Shown here piece after piece: positions 32,047 through 45,600 of a stretch of DNA of 64,000 nucleotides; the stretch's first letter is position 1, and each line of letters starts with the position of its first letter. A program made the translations under genes and the position numbers. The DNA is taken from the NCBI RefSeq assembly GCF_963676685.1, contig NC_092346.1:42157289-42221288 (forward strand). The letters run 5' to 3'. The stretch is from Mytilus edulis (lineage: Eukaryota; Mollusca; Bivalvia; Mytilida; Mytilidae). A model generated the notes under the pieces. The model was not told the origin of the DNA and did no database searches. It saw nothing but the letters and a program-made list of their open reading frames with translations.

Positions 32047-32131
32047 TTTTAGTTTGTTACCCCGATTTTGTTATTTGTCCATGGATTTATGAGTTTTGAA
32101 CAGCGGTATACTACTGTTGCCTTTATTTAAG
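32047..32131 (-). mobile_element. 85-bp repeat insertion in unit 2 with TTAAG duplication
   Basis: GTTACCCCGATTTTGTTATT and GAACAGCGGTATACTACTG are the inverse of 16005-16090. Unit 1 has the empty site (TATGTTAAGTCAACTC near 25995). TTAAG flanks the insert on both sides. Confidence 0.65.
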
Positions 32132-32200
32132 TCATCTCAGACCATCTTATATCGACCCAGACAAGTAATTAAGGAAAGTTCGAACTATTTAATGAATATA

Positions 32201-32382
32201 ATTAGTTATCAAAAGTACCAGGATTATAATTTTATACGCCAGACGCGCGTTTCGTCTACATAAGACTCATCAGTGACGCTCATATCAAAATAGTTAAAAA
32301 AGCCAAATAAATACAAAGTTGAAGAGCATTGAGGACCTAAAATTCCAAAAAGTTGTGCCAAATACGGCTAAGGTAATCTACT
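32201..32382 (-). mobile_element. Retrozyme-like element in unit 2 with intact hammerhead core
   Basis: This is a 182-bp insertion flanked by TATA (32197-32200 and 32383-32386). Unit 1 is empty here (AATGAATATAAACCATTAC near 26063). It contains the hammerhead at 32236-32279 and the body GAAGAGCATTGAGG and TTGTGCCAAATACGGCTAAG shared with 15521-15693. Non-autonomous hammerhead elements (retrozymes) are known from invertebrates, bivalves included. They are thought to spread as circular RNAs using another element's reverse transcriptase, possibly a PLE. Confidence 0.7.
32236..32279 (-). ncRNA. Type I hammerhead ribozyme, core intact
   Basis: On the minus strand: stem I strand GCGTCA (32279-32274), core CTGATGA (32273-32267), stem II GTC-TTATGTA-GAC, and GAAA (32253-32250). 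Stem III ACGCGCGT overlaps the last A, then comes C17 at 32242, then stem I strand TGGCGT (32241-32236). The two stem I strands pair over six bases including two G-U pairs. Cleavage is expected after GTC. Stem III is a loopless palindrome, so efficient cleavage may need a dimeric RNA. Confidence 0.75.
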
Positions 32383-35300
32383 TATAAACCATTACATAAT
32401 GAATTTTGAATGAAATTTTCTTGTATAATCGTGCATTAAATTTGCCAAAATAATTTCAAATTTATAATTTGATCCATGTGAATGGACTCAATCCTACGGA
32501 AGCTTATTAAGAACAAAACAAATTAGCATTGACCAATATTTGGCAAACATATAGACTAAGCAACTCTTTCGTATGGCAAGCCATTGTGAAATTTATTCAG
32601 TGTACCACTGAATGTAAATTTTTTGCTCTTCTGGTGATAGCCATGTGGTTAAATATTCTGCATTGCCCCTATCAGAGCATTGAAAAGATCTATTGATATC
32701 AATATTTAAGTTCATGAAAAATCAAAACATAGTGTCACATTCATGTTTACCACTGACTAAATTCTCGATCGATTTATTTACTTCGGCCAACATAAGCGAT
32801 TGGTAGGTATTTTTTTTGTTGGTCAAATAGGACACGCAATTTCAACCCTTCCATTTTTTACATTTCAAATATATGTAATACGATTTGCGTAACCTGGAGT
32901 CTAGACTAAGACAACATACACACTATCAGTCCCATGCATACAGTTACCTTGTTTCTTCTATCAAAATTTTGACATGTCTAGGTTAAACTAGTAGTACAGT
33001 GACACGATATTTCTTTATAGCAATATAAAGAATAAGGAGGTGTTATGTGGTAATATATGATTGCCAATAAGACAACTATTCCACCAAAGTTCAAATGAAT
33101 TGGGTGTAAGCAATTATAGACAACTGTTCGTCCATCAACAATAAGAAAAATATAGGGACATAGTAAAAAATAAAATGGGCACATTTGTTTCGAAGTCGAA
33201 CTTTGACATGTCAAATCTAAAAATTTCGACTTTAACTCAAATTCTTGACTTTTCAAATCTCGAAATGTTGACTGTAATGGGGCCCAGTTTGTCTGGCAAA
33301 ACAGTCGTTGGACGTCAGAGTTTTCTCGTACTATAACATCCGGTGCCCTGGTTGACCATGACTACCATTATCTATCTGCTACAGCATTTCCCGTATCAAA
33401 TTACAGTACTAATGACGTTGGTTATACTGTTGATTGTGATCACGGTTATTCCTGTAGCTAACAGACAAATGCAGGTGAAATTCAAAATTTAACAAGTTTT
33501 AAACCCCAAAAAATTATATAAATTCACAATATTCTTATTCTGTAGACTGTACTTCCTTTGACAAACTCTCAACAAATCTTGTCATTTATTATGAGACATA
33601 TCTACCTTATACAATCCTATAGAAATGTAGGAGATGGAAACTATTTATTTTTTTTCACTCTCTAAGTTTAATCATAAAAGCAGACTTGAGTCTTTTTGAT
33701 ACATTTAGGTATATATTGTATGCTCCCATATTGTCCAACATTGGATTTTATGGGAAGATGGAGTTATGATAACCCATGATAATGCCATGACTTTTAATAG
33801 GTATAGAGCATGTTACTTGGAAGTATATGGGCTACATACTTTGAAAATCAAGCTGCTGACACATTATTTGGATGCAATATAAATAATTGCCTCCCGCAGT
33901 CGCTTTGATATTTTATGCGTCAGTTTAAACCTGGTCAAAACACTCTACCCAATACTTTTATCAGGTGCATATTTCAACCTATTAAAGCAATAAAGACTTA
34001 TGGCTATAACGTCACAGTACCCAAATTGCACTGAGTACCCAATTTGCACCTATTCAACAAAAATAGCTGCAGAAATCTTACAAGTTTTCTTTGAGACGAA
34101 ACAATTTATATTGTTATGATCTGACATTATACACATCTTTTATCATAGGTTAATATATTTAAATATACTCAAATCGTTCACAGTGAGAATATATCAACAG
34201 ATGAAGCATTCTCGGGAAAAAGCAAATCTACGAAACCGTCAGTGTCGTCACCATGCGAAGTTATCTTATTATCATCTTTTAAAAACGAGCAAATTAAATT
34301 TGTTACAAGCATCCATTTCTTTGAAAAAAATTAGTAAGCATGGAATAGTGTCAAATTGTTCGAAATATTTGAGGAAATAAAACGAAACATCTGTTAATTG
34401 ATTTTTTACGATGAGAAAAAAAAACATGTAATGATAAATGGAATTCGGGTACTGACCCCATTAAAGAATAATGGATCGTTTGGAGGTCAGTCCCACAAAA
34501 ATGTTGAAAATGTGTACATTTAATTTTTTCTAGCTTCTCTTTATGTGAAAGTGGTACCTTTTTGGTCACTATTTATGTGTTGCGTCTAAATATGAATTGT
34601 AACACTTTATAGTGACTGACAAGGTCAAACAAATACTTCTCAAGAAACATGCAGAAAAAGAAGACAAATTGGAACAGTACTGGCCATTTCTCTATGTATG
34701 AATAAAAACTCAGATCGGAATAGCAAGGACGATATGTTAGTTATATGTCCTTGTGAATAGTAAGGATACATTTGTAATTCTGCAGATAATGCAATTTTAT
34801 CATGTGTATAGTACATTTTATGTTCAAATTTTCACACAATCAGAGAATCGTTCAAAACGGCATAACTAGCTTTTTTATTACGGCAAGTTTCAAACATTGA
34901 CAAGTGTTTCATTCATCAAATTACTCGTGCGTTTCTGCGAAAAATCAATGTGCAATTTTGTGAATTAAAGGGAAAGAAGATCCTTTTGCGGTGCACTCGC
35001 CCATGTCAATTGCCAACTGACCCAATATATTTTCTTTATCATGACCATTCCACTGATACTGACGTCGACATTATCAAGGAGTACACATCAAAGGAAAAAT
35101 GCACAATATCCGATAAAATAATTTACATATCCTGTTTCATGTGTGACCCCTGCTATATCAGTAGTTGTTGCATTTATATATAAATGAAAAATAATGTAAA
35201 AACGGTAAATTTTTTGAGAAAAACCTCAAAAAGTATGGAAAAAACAAACCCAAAAATTTGTTTTTGGCACTTGACTCCTAAACTGTTGGTATTGGACCTT

Positions 35301-36026
35301 CTGGTAAAATTTCATCGAGATCCATTCACGTAAACTAAAGTTATTGTTCGGAAACCAAATGTGTCTTCGGACAACAACCACGACATGATAGCAATACTTA
35401 AAAGCAAATTTTTGACATGTTCCCCATTTCCATTCTCAATTTTATTTTGCCGTAGTTAAAAAACTTGAAAAGTAAGCTAATAAAACAAAATGCAAGAAAT
35501 GACATAAAACTGACTCTGAATAAGTACATTCAATTGATGAAAAAACCCAAAAACAGAAGATGACCAGGAATACATTTATACTGCTGAGCAGTGATCTCCC
35601 CTCAAATTTTAAATAGCATCCTAGAAAATTGCAAAATCTTTAGATTATCAACTTAACAATCCTGTTTATGGTTCCTTAGACTAAGATGAAAATAAAAAAA
35701 CCTGAACAAAACATAATTCTAAACAGGCTCACTGTAAATTCGCACTCTTCATTTTACAATCAGAATGATCCTCTTGCTGATCACATATATATGATATGCA
35801 GGAAACTGGGAATATAATATTAACATCCAGCTAATTTAGAAAGTAAAAATAATTCAACAATACAAAATTTAAAAAAAACCAGCTACAACTTTTAAATATT
35901 GATGAAAAAGATATTCCAAATCCTTCACCTTTTCATAAAAATTAACAAAAAAATAATTTGATAAAGTTATGGATTGTATAACAGTATTCATAGTTTTGAA
36001 ATTAAAATAATGTCTTATTGTTTTAA

Positions 36027-36621
36027 GATAGATTATGTGTATATATTTCCTCAGATATCTTTTTTTATACTTTCCCAAAATAAAGATTTGTCTATGCTTA
36101 TTCCAAAAATATTATAAAAGGTATGGGTCCCCGTGCTATTTTTGGAAGCTACGGGTCGTACGAAATTGCTCAAATTTGCTTAGATTGTTCATGAAAAAAA
36201 CACATGTTTGTGCATAAAAAGAAATCTATGAGATTATAATATATGATATAATTTTGAAATAAAATATGAGAAGATGGGTTTTATAATATGCTTTAATAAA
36301 ATAAAAAGAAAAAATGGTGTCACCGAATTTTTTTTCTTGCTACAAGTGAAAAAATAAAATTTCCCTATCAGTCACGTATAAATCTTTTACTAAAAGAGTT
36401 ATCTCCCCTTAAATGGCCAAGTTTATTCTAAAAACACAAATATTTGGTATGTATTCAAACAGTTTGAATAATGCAATAATTCACTAAGTTTTCTTTCTAT
36501 AAATAAGCAGTAACCCATAAATTGCCAATCTGTCTCTAAATTTGCAGATTTGGGCAAAGATCTAGACCGATTGTGTACTGTGATTGTTCCATTCAAGATG
36601 GTGGTATACTATATATCTACC
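36027..36621. mobile_element. Old TTAA-flanked MITE, unit 2 copy
   Basis: Counterpart of 29790-30389, with TTAA at 36023-36026 and 36622-36625. It includes GGTCCCCGTGC and GCTACGGGTCGTACG, which also occur in modified form in the younger element at 60949. The terminal repeats are decayed. Confidence 0.6.
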
Positions 36622-37609
36622 TTAAATTTTGTGAAATTTGCAAAGAAAGAAAAAATGATATGAAAAAGGCACAAGATAATGAATGTAGCATTGTCATTTA
36701 AAGTCACCAATAAATTCATTTTCAGCAGAAAACAATAAGGGAGCAACAATTAAGCTTCAAAGGGGGGAGGTATGGTTTTTTGTTTGAGTCCGATTTTTTT
36801 CATGGAAGCGATTCAATGCTATCAATCAAAATTATTTGGTCAAAATTCAACATTCGAAGGTATGGAGAAAATCTGGATTCAGAATATATTTTTTGTCCTC
36901 TGCTTGAACAGAATAGTTTTCTTCTCATCAATTTGGGAATCAGAATATTTTTTTAAGAAAAATACCGTACCACCTCCTGCCTTTAAAGTTCAATGATCGT
37001 TCCCTAAACATTTTCCATCTGAACTTGTTATTTTATTTTAGACAAAAACAACATGTAGGACATTTGTCCTGAACATGCATGAAATATTTGCCACTGGACG
37101 TTAAGCAACCAACAATCAATCAATATATAGGACATAGTCTTGGTATAAAGCTGGCATTTAAGGGAGCGCCTTTCTCATATTTATATATAGCGTACATTGT
37201 AGTCCTTAATGTAACATTAATAACGCAATGTAACCGTAGACACAAATTATTGTTATAAACGTAATTAATCAGTTCCTTACCCAACCATGTATTCCGGAAA
37301 TTAGTTTCCAATGTAACAATATTTTTTTATGTTACATTTCCATATAACCGAAACCAGTGCCTAATGTTTTTCACCTTATATTGGAAAAGGTGACATGGAT
37401 GTATTGATGAGACCTCGATTGTAAAAAAAACCCAACCTTTTTGCACTCAACTGGGTGGTGCAAAATTGGTCGTATAAAAAGAAAGTGAAATCCAATATTG
37501 CAGACGATTCCATGCAATTAATTAAATTTTGATTTTTTTATGATCTTTTTTCACTTTTAGCAAAAAAACCATAGCTTTATGAATTGAAATTTCACAAATC
37601 CAAACATGA

Positions 37610-37682
37610 GCCTCCATAGCTCAGTGGTTAGAGCACTGGCTGAAAAAACCAGGGGTCGTGAGTTCGATCCTCACTGGGGGCT
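37610..37682 (+). tRNA. tRNA-Thr-like gene, unit 2
   Basis: Acceptor, D and T arms are as in unit 1. The anticodon arm is CTGGC-TGAAAAA-ACCAG: the closing pair is broken (C against A) and position 33 is G instead of the almost universal U. It is therefore unlikely to act in translation. Pol III A and B boxes are kept. Confidence 0.7.
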
Positions 37683-37862
37683 TCTTGCTAAGCATTCGTT
37701 GATTATCGGATATCAGTGAAGTTTAGTTTTTTTTATCGGTGCATATGATTTTGTTTACTTCCCTTAAGTTTAAGTATGATGCCAAGGTTTGACATACAAC
37801 ATTGGGAGCTGAGTGAAATACATTAACACAAAATATTGCAGGTTATAAAACGTGACTCAATT

Positions 37863-40800
37863 ATGGAAAGCCCTTGTGGAATTTATTTCCCTATTTATCA
37901 ATATCAAAAAATGATTTTTTGATATTACAAAATCATTTTTTAATATAAATAAATCGATTTTTTAATAATCAAAAATACTGTCATTTTTTGATATATATAA
38001 ATGTTTTAAAAATTCAGTCTAATTTTTTAAAATTAAATATTCAGTCTGATTTTGTAATATTAATAAATGAATTTTAAATATTAAAAAATCATTTATAAAA
38101 AATCATTTATTAATATTAAAAAAATCAGCATCAATGTTACCTCTGCATTGCCCATAACAGAGCTTTGAAAAGATCTATTCATATCAATATTTAAGTTCAT
38201 GAAAAAAATCAAAACATAGTGTCACATTCATGTTTACCACTGATTAAATTCTCGATCGATTTATTTACTTGGGCCAACATAAGCGATGTGTAGGTATTTT
38301 TTTGTTAGTCAAATAGGACACGGAATTTCAACCCTTCCATTTTTTACATTTCAAAGATCTGTACTACGATTTTCGTAACCTAGAGTATGGACTAAGCAAA
38401 CATACAGACTATTAGTCCCATGCATACAGTTACCTTGTTTCTTCTATCAAAAATTTGGCGTGTTTAGGTTAACCTAGTAGTACAGTGACACGATATTTCT
38501 TTATAGCAATATAAAGAATAAGGAGGTGTTATGTGGTAATATATGATTGCCAATAAGACAACTATTCCACCAAATGAATTGGGTGTAAGCAATTATAGAC
38601 AACTGTTCGTCCATCAACAATAAGAAAAATATAGCGACATAGTAAAAAATGAAATGGGCACATTTGTTTCGAAGTTGAACTTTTGACATGTTAAATCTAA
38701 AAATTTCGACTTTAACTCAAATTCTTCACTTTATAAATCTCGAAATGTTGACTGTAATGGGGCTCCAGCTTGTCTGGCAAAACAGTCGATGGACGTCAGA
38801 GTAATCTCGGACTATAAAATCCGGTGATCTGGTTGACCATGACTACTGTTATTTATCTGCTACAGAATTCCCAATATCAAGTTACAGTGATAATGACGTT
38901 GGTTATACTGTTGAATGTGATCACGGTTATTCCTGTAGCTAACAGACAAATGCAGGTGAAATTCAAAATTTAACAAAAGTTTTAAACCAAAAATATTTAT
39001 TTGAATTCACTTCTTCTAATTCTGTAGACTGTAATTCCTTTGACAAACTCATAACAAATCTTGTCATTAATTATGACGCATATCTGCCTTATACAGTCCT
39101 ATAGGAATGTAGGAGATAGAAACTATTTTTTCTCACTCTCTAAGTTTAATCATAAAAGCAGACTTGAGTCTGAGCGATACATTTAGGTATATATTGTATG
39201 CTCCAATATTGTCCAACATTGGATTTTACGGGAAGATGGAGTTATGATAACCCATGATAATGCCAAGACTTTTGATAGGTATAGAGCATGTTACTTGGAA
39301 GTATGAGGGCTACATACTTTGAAATTCAAGTTGCTGACACATTATTTGGATGCAATATAAATAATTGCCTCCCGCAGTCGCCTGTATATTTTATGCGTCA
39401 GTTTAAACCTGATCAAAACATTTTCACTCTACCCAATACTTTTATCAGGTGCACATTTCAACCTATTAAAGCAATAAACACTTATGGCTATAACGTCACA
39501 GTACCCAAATTGCACTGAGTACCCAATTTGCAACTATTCCATAAAAAAGCTGCGGAAATCTCACAAGTTTCTTTGAGACGAAACAATTTGTATTGTTATG
39601 ATGTGACATTATACACATCTTTCAACATAGGTTACTATATTTAAATATACACAAATCGTTCACAGTGAGAATATATCAACAGATGAAGCATTCTCGGGAA
39701 AAAGTAAATCTACGAAAACGTAAATTTGTTACAAGCATCCATTTCTTTAAAGAAATAATAATAAGCATGAAATAATGTCAAATTGTTCGAAATATTTGAG
39801 GAAATAAAACAAAACATCCTTTAATTGATTTTTTACGATGAGAAAATAAACATGTAATGATGTATGGAATTCGGGTACTGACCCCATTACAGAATAATGG
39901 ATCGTTTAGAGGTCAGTCCCACAAAAATGTTGAAAATGTGTACATTTAATTCATTTTTCTAGCTTCTCTCATGTGAAAGGGGAACCTTTTTGGTCACTAT
40001 TTATGTGTTGCGTCTAAATATGAATTGTAACACTTTATAGAGACTGACTAGGTCAAACAAATACTTCTCAAGAAACATGCAGACAACTTGGAACAGCACC
40101 AGCCATGACTCTATGTATGAATAAAAACTCAGATCGGAATAGCATGGACGATATGTTAGTTATATGTCCTTGAAAATAGTAAGGAAAGCTATCAATACAT
40201 TTGTAATTCTACAGATAATGCAATTTTATCATGTTTATCAAACATTTTCTGTTCAAATTTTCACACAATCAGAGAATCGTTCAAAAAGGCTAAACCAACT
40301 TTTTATCACTGAAAGTTTCAAACAATGACAAGTGTTTCATTCACCAAATAACTCGTGCGTTTCTGCGAAAAATCAATGTGGAATTTTGTGAATTAAAGTG
40401 AACTCGCCCGTGTCAATTGCTAACTGACCCAATATATTTTCTTTATCATGACCAGTCCACTGATACTGACGTCGACATTATCAAGGAGTACACATCAAAA
40501 GAAAAATGCACAAATATCCGATAAAATAATTTACACACCCTGTTTCGTGTGTATCTCCTGCCATATCAGTAGTTGTTGCATTTATATATAAATGAGAAAT
40601 AATGTAAAAATGGTAAATTTTTGGAGAAAAACCTCAAAAAGTATGGAAAAAACAAACCCAAAAATGTTGTTTCAGGCCCCTGACTCCTAAACTGTTGGTA
40701 CTTTAACCCCCAAAATCAATTCTAACCTTCCTATTGTGTATTGAACCTTCTGGTAAAATTTCATAGAGATCCATTCACTTAAACTAAAGTTATTGTTCGG

Positions 40801-42631
40801 AAACCAAATGTGTTTTCGGACAACAACGACGACATGATAGCAATACTTAAAAGCAAATTTTTGACATGTTCCTCATTTCCATTCTCAATTTTATTTTGCC
40901 GTAGTTTAAAAACTTGAAAAGTAAGCTAATAATACAAAATGCAAGAAATGACATAAAACTAACTCTGAATTTTTGAAGCTACGGGTCGTACGAAATTGCC
41001 CAAATTTGCTTAGATTGTTCATGAAAAAACATAGGTTTTATAATATGCTTTAATAAAAATTTAAAAAAATGGTGTCACCGAACATGTTTTCTTGCTACAA
41101 ATAAAAAATTGAAATTTCCCTATCAGTCACGTATAAATCTTTTACTAAAAGAGTTATCTCCCCTTAAATGGCCAAGTTGAAAAAATTATTCTAAAAACAC
41201 AAATATTTGGTATTTATTCAAACATTTTGAATAATGCAATAATTCACTAAGTTTTCTTTCTATAAATAAGCAGTAACCCATAAATTGCCAATCTGTCTCT
41301 AAATTTGCAGATTTGGGCAAAGATCTAGACCGATTGTGTACTGTAATTGTTCAATTCAAGATGGCGGTATACCATATATCTACCTTAAATTTTGTGATAT
41401 TTGCAAAGAAAGAAAAATTGATATGAAAATGGCACAAGATAATGAATGTAAGCATTGTCATTTAAAATCACCAATAAATTCATTTTCAGCAGAAAACAAT
41501 AAGGGAGCAACAATTAAGCTTCAAAGGTGGGAGGTATGGTTTTTTGTTTGAGTCCGATTTTTTTCATGGAAGCGATTCAATGCTATCAATCAAAATTATT
41601 TGGTCAAAATTCAACATTCGAAGGTATGGAGAAAATCTGGATTCAGAATATATTTTTTGTCCTCTGCTTGAACAGTATATTTTTCTTCTCATCAATTTGG
41701 GAATCAGAAATTTTTTTAAAGAAAAATACCATACCACCTCCTGCCTTTTAAAGTTCAATGATCGTTCCCTAAACATTTTCCATCTGAACTTGTTATTTTA
41801 TTTTAGACAAAAACAATATGTAGGACATTTGTCCTGAACATGCATGAAATATTTGCCACTGGACGTTAAGCAACCAACAATCAATCAATATATAGGACAT
41901 AGTCTTGGTATAAAGCTGGCATTTAAGGTAGCGTCTTCCTCATATTTATATATAGCATACATTGTAGTCCTTAATGTAACATTAATAACGCAATGTAACC
42001 GTAGACACAAATTATTGTTATAAACGTAATTAATCGGTTCCTTACCCAACCATGTATTCCGGCAATTAGTTTCCAATGTAACAATATTTTTTTTAATTAT
42101 TGTTACATTTCCATATAACCGAAACCAGTGCCTAATGTTTTTTACCTTATATTGGAAAAGGTGACGTGGATGTATTGATGAGACCTTGATTGTAAAAAAA
42201 AATAACCTTTTTGCACTCAACTGGGTGGTGCAAAATTGGTCGTATAAAAAGAAAGTGAAATCCAATATTGCAGACGATTCCATGCAATTGGTTAAATTTT
42301 GATTTTTTTTAAGATCTTTTTTCACTTTTAGCAAAAAACCATACCTTATGAATTGAAATTTCACATTTCCAAACATGAGCCTCCATAGCTCAGTGGTTAG
42401 AGCACTGGTTTAAAAAACCAGGGGTCGTGAGTTCGATCCTCACTGGGGGCTTCTTGCTAAGCATTCGTTGATTATTGGATATCAATGAAGTTTAGTTTTT
42501 TTTATCGGTGCATATGATTTTGTTTACTTCCCTTAAGTTTAAGTATGATGCCAAGGTTTGACATACAACATTGGGAGCTGAGTGAAATACATTAACACAA
42601 AATATTGCAGGTTATAAAACGTGACTCAATT
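37863..42631 (+). repeat. Tandem array unit 3 (4.8 kb, derived layout)
   Basis: Begins GGAAAGCCCTTGTGG. It lacks about 500-700 bp after the AT block (joined at GTTACCTCTGCATTGCC) and about 630 bp around the old MITE (joined at CTCTGAATTTTTGAAGC). Otherwise it has the same order as unit 1, including the exon-like segment (from 38866) and tRNA-like gene. It is highly similar to units 4-6. Confidence 0.85.
42379..42451 (+). tRNA. tRNA-Thr-like gene, unit 3 (formal anticodon AAA)
   Basis: All four arms pair. The anticodon arm is CTGGT-TTAAAAA-ACCAG, a normal seven-base loop with U33 and formal anticodon AAA, which would read Phe UUU. The body is that of tRNA-Thr. A T run about 50 nt downstream could terminate Pol III. 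Confidence 0.72.
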
Positions 42632-45600
42632 ATGGAAAGCCCTTGTGGAATTTATTTCCCTATTTATCAATATCAAAAAATGATTTTTTGATATTACAAA
42701 ATCATTTTTTAATATTAATAAATCGATTTTTTAATAATCAAAAATACTATCATTTTTTGATATATATAAATGTTTTAAAAATTCAGTCTGATTTTTTAAA
42801 ATTAAATATTCAGTCTGATTTTTTAATATTAATAAATGAATTTTAAATATTAAAAAATCATTTATAAAAAATCATTTATTAATATTAAAAACATCAGCAT
42901 CAATGTTACCTCTGCATTGCCCATATCAGAGCTTTGAAAAGATCTATTCATATCAATATTTAAGTTCATGAAAAAAATCAAAACATAGTGTCACATTCAT
43001 GTTTACCACTGATTAAATTCTCGATCGATTTATTTACTTGGACCAACATAAGCGATGTGTAGGTATTTTTTTGTTAGTCAAATAGGACACGGAATTTCAA
43101 CCCTTCCATTTTTTACATTTCAAAGATCTGTACTACGATTTTCGTAACCTAGAGTATGGACTAAGCAAACATACAGACTATTAGTCCCATGCATACAGTT
43201 ACCTTGTTTCTTCTATCAAAATTTTGACGTGTTTAGGTTAACCTAGTAGTACAGTGACACGATATTTCTTTATAGCAATATAAAGAATAAGGAGGTGTTA
43301 TATGGTAATATATGATTGCCAATAAGACAACTATTCCATCAAATGAATTGGGTGTAAGCAATTATAGACAACTGTTCGTCCATCAACAATAAGAAAATAT
43401 AGGGACATAGTAAAAAATAAAATGTGCACATTTGTTTCGAAGTTGAACTTTTGACATGTTAAATCTAAAAATTTCGACTTTAACTCAAATTCTTCACTTT
43501 ATAAATCTCGAAATGTTGACTGTAATGGGGCCCCAGCTTGTCTGGCAAAACAGTCGATGGACGTCAGAGTAATCTCGGACTATAAAATCCGGTGATCTGG
43601 TTGACCATGACTACTATTATTTATCTGCTACAGAATTCCAAATATCAAGTTACAGTGATAATGACGTTGGTTATACTGTTGAATGTGATCACGGTTATTC
43701 CTGTAGCTAACAGACAAATGCAGGTGAAATTCAAAATTTAACAAAAGTTTTAAACCAAAAATATTTATTTGAATTCACTTCTTCTAATTCTGTAGACTGT
43801 AATTCCTTTGACAAACTCATAACAAATCTTGTCATTAATTATGACGCATATCTGCCTTATACAGTCCTATAGGAATGTAGGAGATAGAAACTATTTTTTC
43901 TCACTCCCTAAGTTTAATCATAAAAGCAGACTTGAGTCTGAGCGATACATTTAGGTATATATTGTATGCTCCAATATTGTCCAACATTGGATTTTACGGG
44001 AAGATGGAGTTATGATAACCCATGATAATGCCAAGACTTTTGATAGGTATAGAGCATGTTACTTGGAAGTATGAGGGCTATATACTTTGAATATCAAGTT
44101 GCTGACACATTATTTGGATGCAATATAAATAATTGCCTCCCGCAGTCGCCTGTATATTTTATGCGTCAGTTTAAACCTGATCAAAACATTTTCACTCTAC
44201 CCAATACTTTTATCAGGTGCACATTTCAACCTATTAAAGCAATAAACACTGTGACATTATACACATCTTTCAACATAGGTTACTATATTTAAATATACAC
44301 AAATCGTTCACAGTGAGAATATATCAACAGATGAAGCATTCTCGGGAAAAAGTAAATCTACGAAAACGTAAATTTGTTACAAGCATCCATTTCTTTAAAG
44401 AAATAATAATAAGCATGAAATAATGTCAAATTGTTCGAAATATTTGAGGAAATAAAACAAAACATCTTTTAATTGATTTTTTACGATGAGAAAATAAACA
44501 TGTAATGATGTATGGAATTCGGGTACTGACTCCATTACAGAATAATGGATCGTTTAGAGGTCAGTCCCACAAAAATGTTGAAAATGTGTACATTTAATTC
44601 ATTTTTCTAGCTTCTCTCATGTGAAAGGGGAACCTTTTTGGTCACTATTTATGTGTTGCGTCTAAATATGAATTGTAACACTTTATAGAGACTGACAAGG
44701 TCAAACAAATACTTCTCAAGAAACATGCAGACAACTTGGAACAGCACCAGCCATGACTCTATGTATGAATAAAAACTCAGATCGGAATAGCATGGACGAT
44801 ATGTTAGTTATATGTCCTTGTAAATAGTAAGGAAAGCTATCAATACATTTGTAATTCTACAGATAATGCAATTTTATCATGTTTATCAAACATTTTCTGT
44901 TCAAATTTTCACACAATCAGAGAATCGTCCAAAAAGGCTAAACCAACTTTTTATCACTGAAAGTTTCAAACAATGACAAGTGTTTCATTCACCAAATAAC
45001 TCGTGCGTTTCTGCGAAAAATCAATGTGGAATTTTGTGAATTAAAGTGAACTCGCCCGTGTCAATTGCTAACTGACCCAATATATTTTCTTTATCATGAC
45101 CAGTCCACTGATACTGACGTCGACATTATCAAGGAGTACACATCAAAAGAAAAATGCACAAATATCCGATAAAATAATTTACACACCCTGTTTCGTGTGT
45201 ATCTCCTGCCATATCAGTAGTTGTTGCATTTATATATAAATGAGAAATAATGTAAAAATGGTACATTTTTGGAGAAAAACCTCAAAAAGTATGGAAAAAA
45301 CAAACCAAAAAATGTTGTTTCAGGCCCCTGACTCCTAAACTGTTGGTACTTTAACCCCCTAAATCAATTCTAACCTTCCTATTGTGTATTGAACCTTCTG
45401 GTAAAATTCCATAGAGATCCATTCACTTAAACTAAAGTTATTGTTCGGAAACCAAATGTGTTTTCGGACAACAACGACGACATGATAGCAATACTTAAAA
45501 GCAAATTTTTGACATGTTCCCAATTTCCATTCTCAATTTTATTTTGCCGTAGTTTAAAAACTTGAAAAGTAAGCTAATAATACAAAATGCAAGAAATGAC

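Larger units (their letters stand above)
31638..37862 (+). repeat. Tandem array unit 2 (6.2 kb, ancestral left half, derived right end)
   Basis: Layout as in unit 1, with an enlarged AT block and two extra insertions (32047-32131 and 32201-32382). It keeps the roughly 630 bp deleted in units 3-7 (about 35520-36145). From about 36.15 kb onward it carries the variants of the middle units (GAAGCTACGGGTCGTACG, CAGTAACCCATAAATTGCC). The left half therefore matches the edge type and the right end the homogenised type. Confidence 0.85.
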
